A stretch of DNA of 64,000 nucleotides from Blastococcus sp. TF02A-30 (lineage in GTDB: Bacteria > Actinomycetota > Actinomycetes > Mycobacteriales > Geodermatophilaceae), in assembly GCF_003319185.1 (NCBI RefSeq), contig NZ_QOHJ01000003.1, forward strand, positions 62,001 to 126,000. Reading direction: 5' to 3'. Position 1 is the stretch's first letter; each line of letters opens with the position of its first letter. This document shows, in pieces, positions 33,655-41,412 of this stretch. The notes under the pieces are model-generated. The model had not been told where the DNA came from. It saw only the letters and a program-made list of their open reading frames with translations, and did no database searches. A program made the translations under genes and the position numbers.

Positions 33655-34365
33655 TCAGGCCGCCACCAGGCGGTATCCGACACCGCGCACGGTGCGGATC
33701 TCCGGCGTCTGGAGGCCGGCGGCCACGAGCTTGCGGCGCAGGTTGGACATGTGCGCCTCGACGAGGCGGAGGTTGCCCTCCCAGTCGGTGTCCCAGACCT
33801 CGCGCAGCAGGGTCTCCCGCTGCAGCACGCGGCCGGGTCGCGCGGCCAGCGCCGCGAGCAGGTCGAACTCGGTGCGGGTGAGGTCGACGACGGCGCCGTC
33901 GACGCGCACCTCGCGGGTCTCCTCGTCCACCTCGAGCTCGGCGAGCCGGCGCACCCGCTCGTCCGCGGCGGCCGCCTCCGGGGCGGCGGCCGGCGCGGTG
34001 CGCGGGAAGCGCAGCATCGCCTGCACCCGGGCGACGAGCTCACGGGGTGAGAACGGCTTGGCCATGTACCCGTCGGCGCCGACGGCGAGGCCGATCAGCA
34101 GGTCGACCTCCTCCGCGCGCGCGGTGAGCATGAGGACGTAGGCCGGCGTCTCGGCACGGATCTGCCGGCACAGCTCGGTCCCGTCGGTGTCGGGCAGGCC
34201 GAGGTCGAGGACGATGAGGTCCGGCGGGTCCCGGCGGACCTCCGCCATGCACTCGGCTCCCGAGGCCACGGCCCGGACGTCCATCCCGGCCCGTCCCAGC
34301 ACCGTGCTGACGAGCTCGCGGATCTCGTCGGTGTCCTCGACGACGAGCACGGACGATGCGGCCAC
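33655..34365 (-). CDS. OmpR/PhoB-family response regulator
   Basis: DNA-binding response regulator of 236 residues. The receiver is intact: VVEDTDEIRE, phospho-acceptor in LIVLDLGLPDTDG, Thr in VLMLTAR, Lys in YMAKPFSP. An Ala/Pro linker joins it to a winged helix (about residues 140-236) with LTRTEFDLLAALAARPGRVLQRETLL and recognition helix VEAHMSNLRRKL, ending RTVRGVGYRL. The GTG start follows GAGGAGGAGAGG. No kinase gene is adjacent, so it is an orphan, possibly served by the kinase at 29267. Tandem repeats before the TasA-like gene are a candidate target. Confidence 0.93.
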   Translation of the reverse strand: MAASSVLVVEDTDEIRELVSTVLGRAGMDVRAVASGAECMAEVRRDPPDLIVLDLGLPDTDGTELCRQIRAETPAYVLMLTARAEEVDLLIGLAVGADGYMAKPFSPRELVARVQAMLRFPRTAPAAAPEAAAADERVRRLAELEVDEETREVRVDGAVVDLTRTEFDLLAALAARPGRVLQRETLLREVWDTDWEGNLRLVEAHMSNLRRKLVAAGLQTPEIRTVRGVGYRLVAA

Positions 34366-34413
34366 GACCTCTCCTCCTCGCTGCGGTCCACGGGCGGAGG
34401 CAGGGAGCCTCCG

Positions 34414-34498
34414 TCACCTGACCGGGTGATCGGTGCACCGGGGCGGCAGCTTGAGCCGAGCCGCCGCGCCGGCGGCCGGTCTCCCCCGGAGGGGTGAG
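34414..34498. promoter_or_regulatory. Divergent regulatory region with repeated dyads
   Basis: TCACCTGACCGGGTGA (34414-34429) has the same half-sites and spacing as 28720-28735. CCCCCGGAGGGGTGAG (34483-34498) matches 14 of 16 bases of the sequence at 28721-28736. Both lie between the OmpR-type regulator and the receiver-PIG-L operon. An outer GAGCCGAG/CTCGGCTC inverted repeat also spans this region. Confidence 0.4.
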
Positions 34499-34613
34499 GT
34501 GGCGGCGTCTCGGCTCAGCAGCTCGTGCCGGACGGCCGTTCCTGCCGCCAGGGCACGACCGTGTCCTCGTCCCGCCTGCCCGCGGGACGACGCCGCGCGA
34601 GGGGAGCCCGACC

Positions 34614-35687
34614 GTGGACGGAACCGTCCGCGTCCTGGTCGTCGACGACGACCCGGACATCGCCCAGTACGTGCGCACAGTCCTGCACAAGGCGGGGGCG
34701 CAGGCGATCGCCTGCTTCGACCCGCTGGAGGCCCTGGCCCTGGCCGCCCGCGAGCAGTTCGACGCCGCCGTGACCGACATCGAGATGCCCGGCATGAACG
34801 GGCTGGAGTTCCTCGGCCGGCTGCGCGAGCTGCAGCCCGGGCTGCCGGTCGTCGTCATGACCGCGCACGCCTCGGTCGACTACGCGGTGGAGGCGCTCCG
34901 CCGCGAGGCCGACGACTTCATGGTCAAGCCGGTGCGCCGCGACGACGTCGTCGCCACCATGACGAAGGCGGTGGAGACCGGCCGTGCCCGCCGCGCCGCC
35001 GCGCGCACGCAGACCGTGCTGGCCATCGGCGCCCACCCCGACGACGTGGAGCTCGGCATCGGCGGCACGCTGGCCGCGCACCGCTCCGCCGGGGACCAGG
35101 TCGTGATCCTCACCCTGTCGCGGGGCGCCCGCGGAGGCGAGGCCGGGGACCGGCAGGAGGAGTCGCTGGCCGCCGCCGAGCTGATCGGCGCCCGCCTCTT
35201 CCTCGAGGACCTCGAGGACACGCGCATCAGCGAGGCCGACCCGACGGTGTCCATCATCGAGCGGGTCGTCACCCAGGTGCAGCCCACGATCGTCTACACG
35301 CACTCGAAGAACGACCGGCACCAGGACCACCGCGCGGTGCACCAGGCCGCCCTGGTCGCCACCCGCAACGTGCCCACCGTCGCCTGCTTCCAGAGCCCGT
35401 CGGCGACCGTCGACTACCGGCCGACCCGGTTCGTGACCATCGATGGCTTCACCGACACCAAGCTCGCGCTGCTGGCCGCCTTCGGCTCGCAGGCCGGTAT
35501 CCGCACGTACATGCAGGACGACTTCGTCCTGTCCACCGCCCGCTACTGGTCCCGCTACGGCGGCGGCACCTACTGCGAGCCGCTGGAGGTGATCCGCGAG
35601 GCGAGCGCCGTCGTGGGCGCCACCGGCGGCTCGGGCCTGACCACCTCCACCCCCACCACGACCCTCCAGGAGCGCTCCGGTGTCTGA
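34614..35687 (+). CDS. Receiver domain fused to PIG-L (LmbE) N-acetyl-sugar deacetylase
   Basis: Fusion of 357 residues. Residues 1-125 form an intact receiver: VVDDDPDIAQY, Asp55 in VTDIEMPGMNG, Thr in VVMTAHA, Lys105 in FMVKP. From residue about 134 a PIG-L deacetylase follows, with the zinc motif AHPDDVELGIGG (His141, Asp144) and the later HQDH. PIG-L enzymes deacetylate N-acetylglucosaminyl groups (as in mycothiol and GPI synthesis). Phosphorylation may thus directly control catalysis. GTG follows GAGGGGAG. Its end overlaps the ATP-grasp gene by 8 bases; it opens a five-gene operon divergent to an OmpR-type regulator. Confidence 0.88.
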   Translation: MDGTVRVLVVDDDPDIAQYVRTVLHKAGAQAIACFDPLEALALAAREQFDAAVTDIEMPGMNGLEFLGRLRELQPGLPVVVMTAHASVDYAVEALRREADDFMVKPVRRDDVVATMTKAVETGRARRAAARTQTVLAIGAHPDDVELGIGGTLAAHRSAGDQVVILTLSRGARGGEAGDRQEESLAAAELIGARLFLEDLEDTRISEADPTVSIIERVVTQVQPTIVYTHSKNDRHQDHRAVHQAALVATRNVPTVACFQSPSATVDYRPTRFVTIDGFTDTKLALLAAFGSQAGIRTYMQDDFVLSTARYWSRYGGGTYCEPLEVIREASAVVGATGGSGLTTSTPTTTLQERSGV

Positions 35688-36654
35688 CTCCTCCCCCACC
35701 CGTGTGCTGGTGACCGGGGCCGGTGGGCCCGCGGGCATCGCCGTCCTGCGGTCGCTGGCCCGCCGGCACGACGTCGTGCTGCTGGCCGCCGACATGGACC
35801 GCTACGCCAGCGGCCTCTACCTGGTCGACGAGGGCGCCCGCTTCCTCGTGGAGCCCGGGCTGTCCGAGACGTTCGTCGACTCGCTGGTCGAGCTGTGCGA
35901 GCGCGAGCGGGTCGACGTCCTGTTCTCCACCGTCGACGTCGAGCTGCCGCGCATCGCCGCCGAGCGCAAGCGGCTGGACGAGGTTGGCACCGCGCTGGCC
36001 GCCCCGAGCCTGGAGACCCTCGAGGTCTGCCTGGACAAGTACGCGCTCGCCCAGCGCTGCGACGGGGTGCTGCCCACGCCGCGCACCGAGCTGCTCGGCG
36101 CGAGCGACCCGGACTCCTGGGACTACCCGGTCATCGTCAAGCCGCGCCGCGGCGCCGGCTCGCGCGGTGTGCACCTGGTCGCCGACGCCGACGCGCTGCG
36201 CGCCCTCGGCGAGGACGAGGACACGCTGGTGCAGGCCAACCTGCCCGGCGACGAGTACTCGGTCGACACCCTCGCCGACGCCGACGGCCACGTCGTCGCC
36301 GCCGTGCCGCGCTCGCGGCTGCGGGTCGACTCGGGCGTCTCGGTCGCCGGCGCCACCGTCGCCGACGAGGAGCTGGAGGCGACCGCGCGCAAGGTCGCCG
36401 AGGCGATCGGCCTGGTGGGCGTGGCCAACGTGCAGCTGCGCCGCGACGCCGAGGGCCGCGCCGCGCTGCTCGAGGTCAACCCCCGCTTCCCGGGTGCGAT
36501 GCCGCTGACCGTGGCCGCCGGCGTGGACATGCCCTCGCTGGCCCTGGACCTGGCGCTGGGCCGCGAGCTGCCCGACCGGGTGCCGTTCCGCGAGCTGGCC
36601 GTCGTCCGCTTCCTGGAGGACGTCTTCCTGGCGCCGTCGGAGGTGCTGGCGTGA
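35680..36654 (+). CDS. ATP-grasp ligase (carbamoyl-phosphate-synthase-like/PylC-like)
   Basis: Predicted ATP-dependent carboxylate-amine (or thiol) ligase of 324 residues. The N-terminal preATP-grasp domain starts TRVLVTGAGGPAGIAVLRSL. The ATP-binding elements are YPVIVKPRRGAGSRGVHLV and ALLEVNPRFPGAMPL (metal-binding Glu/Asn). Such enzymes join an acid to an amine; following a PIG-L deacetylase that would expose an amino group, it is the natural next step, but the substrate is unknown. GTG overlaps the preceding stop, and its own stop overlaps the PHP gene as GTGA. Confidence 0.88.
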   Translation: MSDSSPTRVLVTGAGGPAGIAVLRSLARRHDVVLLAADMDRYASGLYLVDEGARFLVEPGLSETFVDSLVELCERERVDVLFSTVDVELPRIAAERKRLDEVGTALAAPSLETLEVCLDKYALAQRCDGVLPTPRTELLGASDPDSWDYPVIVKPRRGAGSRGVHLVADADALRALGEDEDTLVQANLPGDEYSVDTLADADGHVVAAVPRSRLRVDSGVSVAGATVADEELEATARKVAEAIGLVGVANVQLRRDAEGRAALLEVNPRFPGAMPLTVAAGVDMPSLALDLALGRELPDRVPFRELAVVRFLEDVFLAPSEVLA

Positions 36655-37385
36655 TCGTCGACCTGGTCGACACCGACCACCACGTGCACTCCACGTGGTC
36701 CGACGACGCGGTGAGCACGCCGGCGGAGAACCTCGCCGCCGCGCAGCGGGCCGGGCTGGCCAGCATCCGGATGGTCGACCACGTGCGCGTGGGGACGACG
36801 TACGTGCCCGAGTTCCTCGCCGAGGTCGCCGCGCTGCCCCGCGTCGACGGGCTCGAGGTGCTGACCGGTGTGGAGGCCAAGATCCTCGACGCCTCCGGCC
36901 GCCTCGACGTCCCCGCCGACCTGGTCGTCGGTCCCGGCGGGGTGGACCGGGTGCTCATCGCCGACCACCAGTTCCCCGGGCCGGACGGCTCGTGGAGCCC
37001 GCGGCGCACCCTCGAGGAGCTGGCCGCCGGGCTGTCCGCGCAGGACGCGATGTCCATGCTCGTGCAGGCCACCTGCTCCGCCATGGAGCGGGCCGGCCGC
37101 GGGCAGCTCGCGCACCTGTTCTCGCTGCTGCCCAAGATCGGGCTGCACGAGAGCGAGCTGCTCGACGAGCACCTGACCGCGATCGCCGACACGGCCGTGC
37201 GCACGGGCACGACGGTCGAGGTCAACGAGAAGTGGCGCTGCCCCGGTCCGCGGGCCGTGCTCGCGCTCGCCGCCGCCGGCGTCGATCTGGTGGGTTCCAC
37301 CGACAGCCACGAGGCGTCGACGGTGGGCTCGTACTCCTGGGTGGCCGAGGCAGCCTCGGCCCGACGACTGGTGGGTGCCCGATGA
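36651..37385 (+). CDS. PHP-domain metal-dependent hydrolase
   Basis: Hydrolase of 244 residues with the PHP fold, usually a phosphoesterase such as histidinol phosphatase. Metal ligands visible are DTDHHVHSTWSDD (HxH), MVDHVR, GVEAKILD, IADHQFPGP and the terminal STDSHEAS (DxH). It is probably a phosphatase for an intermediate of this pathway. The GTG start overlaps the ATP-grasp stop, and the end overlaps the glycosyltransferase ATG, so expression is tightly coupled. Substrate cannot be deduced. Confidence 0.87.
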   Translation: MIVDLVDTDHHVHSTWSDDAVSTPAENLAAAQRAGLASIRMVDHVRVGTTYVPEFLAEVAALPRVDGLEVLTGVEAKILDASGRLDVPADLVVGPGGVDRVLIADHQFPGPDGSWSPRRTLEELAAGLSAQDAMSMLVQATCSAMERAGRGQLAHLFSLLPKIGLHESELLDEHLTAIADTAVRTGTTVEVNEKWRCPGPRAVLALAAAGVDLVGSTDSHEASTVGSYSWVAEAASARRLVGAR

Positions 37386-38866
37386 ACGACGTCCTGGCCG
37401 CGAGCCCCGACATCGCCGAGATCGGCCGCGGGGTGCTCGTCGGCGTCCTGCTGCTGTTCGTGGCGTTCGGCGCGATCCCGGTGATCGCCGGGCTCGCGCA
37501 GTTCCTGGTGATCCCGGTGCACGCCGTGCGCAACCACTACCGCGAGACCGGGCCCTACCTGCCCAACGTCGCGGTGCTCGTCCCGGCGTGGAACGAGGCG
37601 GCCGTGCTGCCCGCGTCGGTCGAGCGGCTCATGGGGCTGGACTACCCGCCGGACCGGCTGCGGGTCTACGTCGTGGACGACGCCAGCACCGACGACACCC
37701 CCGCCGTCATGGCCGGGCTGGCCGAGCGCTTCCCCGGCCGGGTCGTGCACCTGCGCCGCGAGAAGGGCGGCGAGGGCAAGGCGCACACGCTCAACCACGG
37801 GCTGCGCGAGGTCCTCGCCGACGACTGGATGGAGGCGCTGCTGATCATGGACGCCGACGTCATCTACGCGCCGGAGTCGCTGCGCAAGATGACCCGGCAC
37901 CTGGCCGACCCGACCGTCGGCGCGGTGACGGCCTACATCCGCGAGGGCAGCCGGAACCCCGAGGGCCTCACCCGGTTCATCGGCTTCGACTACCTGGCCG
38001 CGCAGGCCGCCTCCCGCCGCGCCCAGAACGTGGCCGGCGCGATGGCGTGCCTGGCCGGCGGGGCGCAGCTGCACACGCGGGAGAACCTGCTGGCCATCGG
38101 CGGGCAGATCGACACGTCCTCGCTGGCCGAGGACACGGTGACCACCTTCCGCACCCAGCTCGCCGGGCACCGGGTCGTCTTCGAGCCGCACGCCCGCGTG
38201 CTGGCCGAGGAGCCCGCCGGCATCGACGCGCTGTGGAAGCAGCGGCTGCGGTGGGCGCGCGGCAACGTGCAGATCACCTCGATGTACCGCCACCTGTTCT
38301 TCCGGAAGTCGGTGCACCCGGGTCTGGGCGGCTTCTTCTTCGGGATGTTCTGGTTCGCGATCCTGCTGCTGCCGCTGGCGATGCTCATGGTGTCCGTCGG
38401 GCTCATCGGGCTGCACCTGCTGGACAGCGAGCTGGCCTCCGACGTGTTCGGAGCGGCGGCGTTCGTGCCGGTGGCCACCTTCGTCTTCATGGTCACGCTG
38501 ACCCTGTCGATGGACCCTGCGGTCGGCCGGACCGTCTGGCGCGAGGCGCTGCTGTTCCCGGGGCTGATCTCGTTCCTGGTGCTGCTGGGTGCCACGTTCC
38601 CGATGCTGGTGCCGTTCGACGGCGCGGCGAACACCGGCTGGACGCTGTTCGTCTACAGCTGGCTGGTGCTGTGCATCCCGATGGCCTTCGCGGTGCGCAA
38701 GCTGGAGACGACCCGCTGGGGACGCCGGCTCGCTCCGATCGGCCTCTACCTGGTCGGCTTCGGGCCGATGATGTGCGCGATCACCGTGGACGCCTACCTC
38801 AAGGAGTACCGCGGGGCCGCGATGACCTGGGACAAGACCGAGAAGACCGGACGGGTGATGGCATGA
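37382..38866 (+). CDS. Processive GT2 glycosyltransferase (cellulose/hyaluronan-synthase-like)
   Basis: Membrane glycosyltransferase of 494 residues. A leading helix (about residues 18-45) precedes a cytoplasmic GT-A domain with AVLVPAWNEAAVLP, VVDDASTDDTP, LIMDADVIY (DxD), LAEDT (base) and QRLRWARGN, the QxxRW of processive synthases. Four to six C-terminal helices would form a translocation channel. No PilZ domain is seen. The polymer could be a beta-linked, possibly partly deacetylated, polysaccharide. ATG overlaps the PHP stop as ATGA, and the end overlaps the small membrane protein gene. Confidence 0.92.
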   Translation: MNDVLAASPDIAEIGRGVLVGVLLLFVAFGAIPVIAGLAQFLVIPVHAVRNHYRETGPYLPNVAVLVPAWNEAAVLPASVERLMGLDYPPDRLRVYVVDDASTDDTPAVMAGLAERFPGRVVHLRREKGGEGKAHTLNHGLREVLADDWMEALLIMDADVIYAPESLRKMTRHLADPTVGAVTAYIREGSRNPEGLTRFIGFDYLAAQAASRRAQNVAGAMACLAGGAQLHTRENLLAIGGQIDTSSLAEDTVTTFRTQLAGHRVVFEPHARVLAEEPAGIDALWKQRLRWARGNVQITSMYRHLFFRKSVHPGLGGFFFGMFWFAILLLPLAMLMVSVGLIGLHLLDSELASDVFGAAAFVPVATFVFMVTLTLSMDPAVGRTVWREALLFPGLISFLVLLGATFPMLVPFDGAANTGWTLFVYSWLVLCIPMAFAVRKLETTRWGRRLAPIGLYLVGFGPMMCAITVDAYLKEYRGAAMTWDKTEKTGRVMA

Positions 38867-39093
38867 GCACCGACCTGACGGCCACGAGGCCGTACCGCAT
38901 CTCCGCCCCGGTGGTCCTCACCGAGGCCGAGCTCGCCGCCCGCGGTGGGGTGCTGCCCGTGTGGGCCGACCCGGTGGCGCTGGCCGACGAGACCGAGGCC
39001 GACCGGCTGCGGGAACGCCGGCTCTACGTCGGGCTCGCCGTCGCGATCGCCGTCGTCGTCGCGCTGTGGACGGTGCGGTCCTTCCTGGGCTGA
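38863..39093 (+). CDS. Small membrane protein of the glycosyltransferase operon
   Basis: Protein of 76 residues: a cytoplasmic N-terminal arm (about residues 1-48, ALADETEADRLRERRL) and one C-terminal helix (YVGLAVAIAVVVALWTVRSFLG). ATGA overlap with the glycosyltransferase gene makes it a coupled last member of the operon. Small single-helix partners are known for some synthases (for example PgaD-like proteins); an accessory role to the GT2 enzyme is inferred from position only. No recognised family. Confidence 0.7.
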   Translation: MSTDLTATRPYRISAPVVLTEAELAARGGVLPVWADPVALADETEADRLRERRLYVGLAVAIAVVVALWTVRSFLG

Positions 39094-39106
39094 CCCGTCC
39101 CGCACC

Positions 39107-39143
39107 AGGGCCGGTCGCTCCCTCCCCGGGGGCGGCCGGCCCT
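39107..39143. terminator. Bidirectional terminator
   Basis: A 16-bp stem with two G-T wobbles (AGGGCCGGTCGCTCCC with GGGGGCGGCCGGCCCT) lies between the convergent glycosyltransferase operon and methyltransferase gene. Confidence 0.7.
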
Positions 39144-39145
39144 CG

Positions 39146-39655
39146 TCATGCCCGGCGCAGCTCGACGGCGACCGACTCGTAGGGGGACGTCGGCGCGCGC
39201 AGGACCGTCATCACGGCCAGCCCGCGCTCGGCGGCGAGCCGGCCGATCGCGGCCGGGACCCGGTCGAGGGCGTCCGGCGTCATGAGCGAGAAGGCGACGA
39301 CGACCCGGCCGTGCGGGGCGAGCACCCGGTCGACGACGTCCCACTCGGGTGCCGGCGGGCTCCAGAAGGCCCGGACGTCGAAGGACACGACGGCGTCGAA
39401 GGGGGCCGCGCCCAGGTCCGCCGCGGTCAGGGACGCCGTCACCAGGCGGACCCGTCCCGCGGCCATGGCCTGCGCGTTCCGCCGCCCGGCCGCGGCCGTC
39501 ATGGTCGCGGACCGGTCGACGCCGACCACGTCAGCGCCGGCCCCGACGAGCAGCGAGACCAGCACGCCGTGGCCGCACCCGACCTCCAGCACGCGCTCGC
39601 CCGCGCCGGCCGCGACGATGCCGGACGCCCAGGTGAGCCGCTCCGATGCGCGCAC
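39146..39655 (-). CDS. Class I SAM-dependent methyltransferase
   Basis: Small methyltransferase of 169 residues. SAM-binding motif I is VLEVGCGHGVLVSLLV, the acidic end of strand 2 is VVGVDRSATM, and motif IV region reads PFDAVVSFDVRAFW. The substrate is unknown; short stand-alone enzymes of this sort modify small molecules. The GTG start gives a normal N-terminus. It begins about 115 bases downstream of the HNH gene on the same strand and converges on the glycosyltransferase operon, to which it need not be related. Confidence 0.85.
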   Translation of the reverse strand: MRASERLTWASGIVAAGAGERVLEVGCGHGVLVSLLVGAGADVVGVDRSATMTAAAGRRNAQAMAAGRVRLVTASLTAADLGAAPFDAVVSFDVRAFWSPPAPEWDVVDRVLAPHGRVVVAFSLMTPDALDRVPAAIGRLAAERGLAVMTVLRAPTSPYESVAVELRRA

Positions 39656-39769
39656 CGGCAGAACCTAACCCCGGACGGAGGAAGGCAGCCCGGCTCGCCG
39701 ACGGCACCGCTCGCTGCTCCCACGCACCGCCGGGCACGCAGCTACGCGGCGCCGCCACCGCTGACGCGG

Positions 39770-41314
39770 TCAGAACGGCGGTGGATCGTCGTCCGGTCCG
39801 GTGGGTGGTGGTTCGGGTGGCGGCGACGTCTCGGGCGGGGGTGGGCGCAGGCCGGGTGGCCGCGTGGTGCGCGTGATCCCGGACGGGGTGGTGACGTGCA
39901 GCGTGCCGTCGGGCTCCATCAGGAAGCGCCAGCCCGGTGCGAAGGTCTTGAGCCGGTGGTGGGAGCGGCACAGGCAGCACAGGTTGGTGCAGGTCGTCTC
40001 GCCGCCCTCGGCGTGCGCGACCACGTGGTCCAGGTCCGTCCAGCCAACCCGCTGGGCGCAGTTCGGCATCCGGCAGGCCCGGTCGCGGGTGCGCACGAAC
40101 CGCTCCTGCCGGCCGGCCGGCGCATACGCCTCGGTGGCCGGTGGGGCGCCGAGCACCGGGCACCCGCACTCACCCGCGGCCCGCCCCGAATCCGTGGCCG
40201 CACCGGTGTCCTCGGCCGGCTGGGTTCGGCTGGGCGTGGGGTGCCGGGGGCAGCCGGTCGTGGCGATGCGGAGGAGTTCGGCGACGGTGGTGGTGGCCAG
40301 CAGCCTGCCGTCGGCGTCGGTGAGCGCGAACGTCAGCCCACCGGCCGGGGGCTCGGCCAGGCCGAGGGCGCCGATCCGGGCCAGCAGTTCGCGGACGTGC
40401 CCGGCGGTGATCACCACCCCGGCCACGCAACCGGCCTCGGTGGTTCTGCCGTCCAGGGAGTCCAGGGTGGCGGTGATGGTCAGGTGCGCGGTGACCGGCG
40501 GCTGCTCGGCCCCGCCGGGGCGGCGCAGCAGCAGCGAGAACAGCTCGGTGCGCAGCTGGGCGATCGGCCGGTCGTCCCCGTCGGCCTTGGCCATCCGGGC
40601 CAGGGCGTCGATCACCGCCCAGGCCTCGGCGGCCTCGTCGGCGGGCAGGTCCGCGCCCAGGGTGGCCATCCCGTCGGCGCCGGGCTGCAGGAACACGTCG
40701 GCGGTCTTGCGCGCCCGCTTGCGCCGCTCCTCAGCGGCCGTGGCGTCGAGGGTGAGCAGCAGCTCCAGCGCCCGCGCCCGAAGGCGGGCCACCGACAGGT
40801 CCACCGCCTCGGGCAGGAGCCGCGCCTCCACCGCCCCCGCCAGCTCCGGGCTGGTGGCCCCCAGCACCTCGGCGAGCACGCCGGCGCGGGCCACGTCCAG
40901 GTCCCCGCAGGCCAGGGCGGCGAAGGAGGCCGGCAGCTTGTCCCGCCACACCCGCGCGCGCGAGAACAGGTGGTCAGCCGTTCCGCGGCCGCGGTTGAGC
41001 ACCAGCGCCAGCTCCCCGGCGAAGAACTCGCTCACCCCGGCGGCGTCCGAGCGGGAGCCCCAGCTCGTCGAACGGGCGCCGGGTGTGCCCGGTGCCGGAT
41101 CGTGCTCGTCGGGCGTCAGCTCGGCCATCCGCAGCACCAGATCGGCCTCGTAGGCGGCGTCCATCCCCTTGCGCTGCTGCAGCCGCACCAGCTCCGCGGC
41201 CGCCTGCTCCTTCGACAGCAGCTCCACCGGCGGCACCGCCGGGGCCACCGGCCGGTCCAGCGACCAGTCGATCAGCACACCCTCCACCGTGGAGGAGCCG
41301 GAGATCCGAGGCAC
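39770..41314 (-). CDS. DUF222/13E12-repeat family HNH endonuclease
   Basis: Protein of 514 residues. The N-terminal two thirds form the helical DUF222 domain (SFAALACGDLDVARAGVLAEVL, RARALELLLTLDA). The C-terminal HNH nuclease has CRMPNCAQRVGWTDLDHVVAHAEGG, then TNLCCLCRSHHRLKT, with zinc cysteines and the catalytic His. The tail is Pro-rich. These 13E12-repeat proteins are multicopy in actinobacteria and often associated with mobile introns or recombination, but no element boundary is seen here. The start is GTG. The gene is flanked by unrelated genes. Confidence 0.9.
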   Translation of the reverse strand: MPRISGSSTVEGVLIDWSLDRPVAPAVPPVELLSKEQAAAELVRLQQRKGMDAAYEADLVLRMAELTPDEHDPAPGTPGARSTSWGSRSDAAGVSEFFAGELALVLNRGRGTADHLFSRARVWRDKLPASFAALACGDLDVARAGVLAEVLGATSPELAGAVEARLLPEAVDLSVARLRARALELLLTLDATAAEERRKRARKTADVFLQPGADGMATLGADLPADEAAEAWAVIDALARMAKADGDDRPIAQLRTELFSLLLRRPGGAEQPPVTAHLTITATLDSLDGRTTEAGCVAGVVITAGHVRELLARIGALGLAEPPAGGLTFALTDADGRLLATTTVAELLRIATTGCPRHPTPSRTQPAEDTGAATDSGRAAGECGCPVLGAPPATEAYAPAGRQERFVRTRDRACRMPNCAQRVGWTDLDHVVAHAEGGETTCTNLCCLCRSHHRLKTFAPGWRFLMEPDGTLHVTTPSGITRTTRPPGLRPPPPETSPPPEPPPTGPDDDPPPF

Positions 41315-41412
41315 ACCACCACGCTAGGCACGGGGTACGACAGTTTCCGCTGGTCGAGCCCTCGATCCGACGTCCCGACGCACAACCGCCGTGGCCGGCG
41401 AGGCCCCGGAGA

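Noticed and set aside
35895-37385. Longer in-frame upstream extension of the PHP gene
   Set aside because: The extension is an Arg/Ala-rich shadow of the ATP-grasp gene; the GTGA overlap start gives the normal PHP N-terminus.
39770-41314. HNH gene as part of an intron or mobile element
   Set aside because: No flanking repeats, reverse transcriptase or target duplication seen; 13E12-type genes are common singly in actinobacteria.
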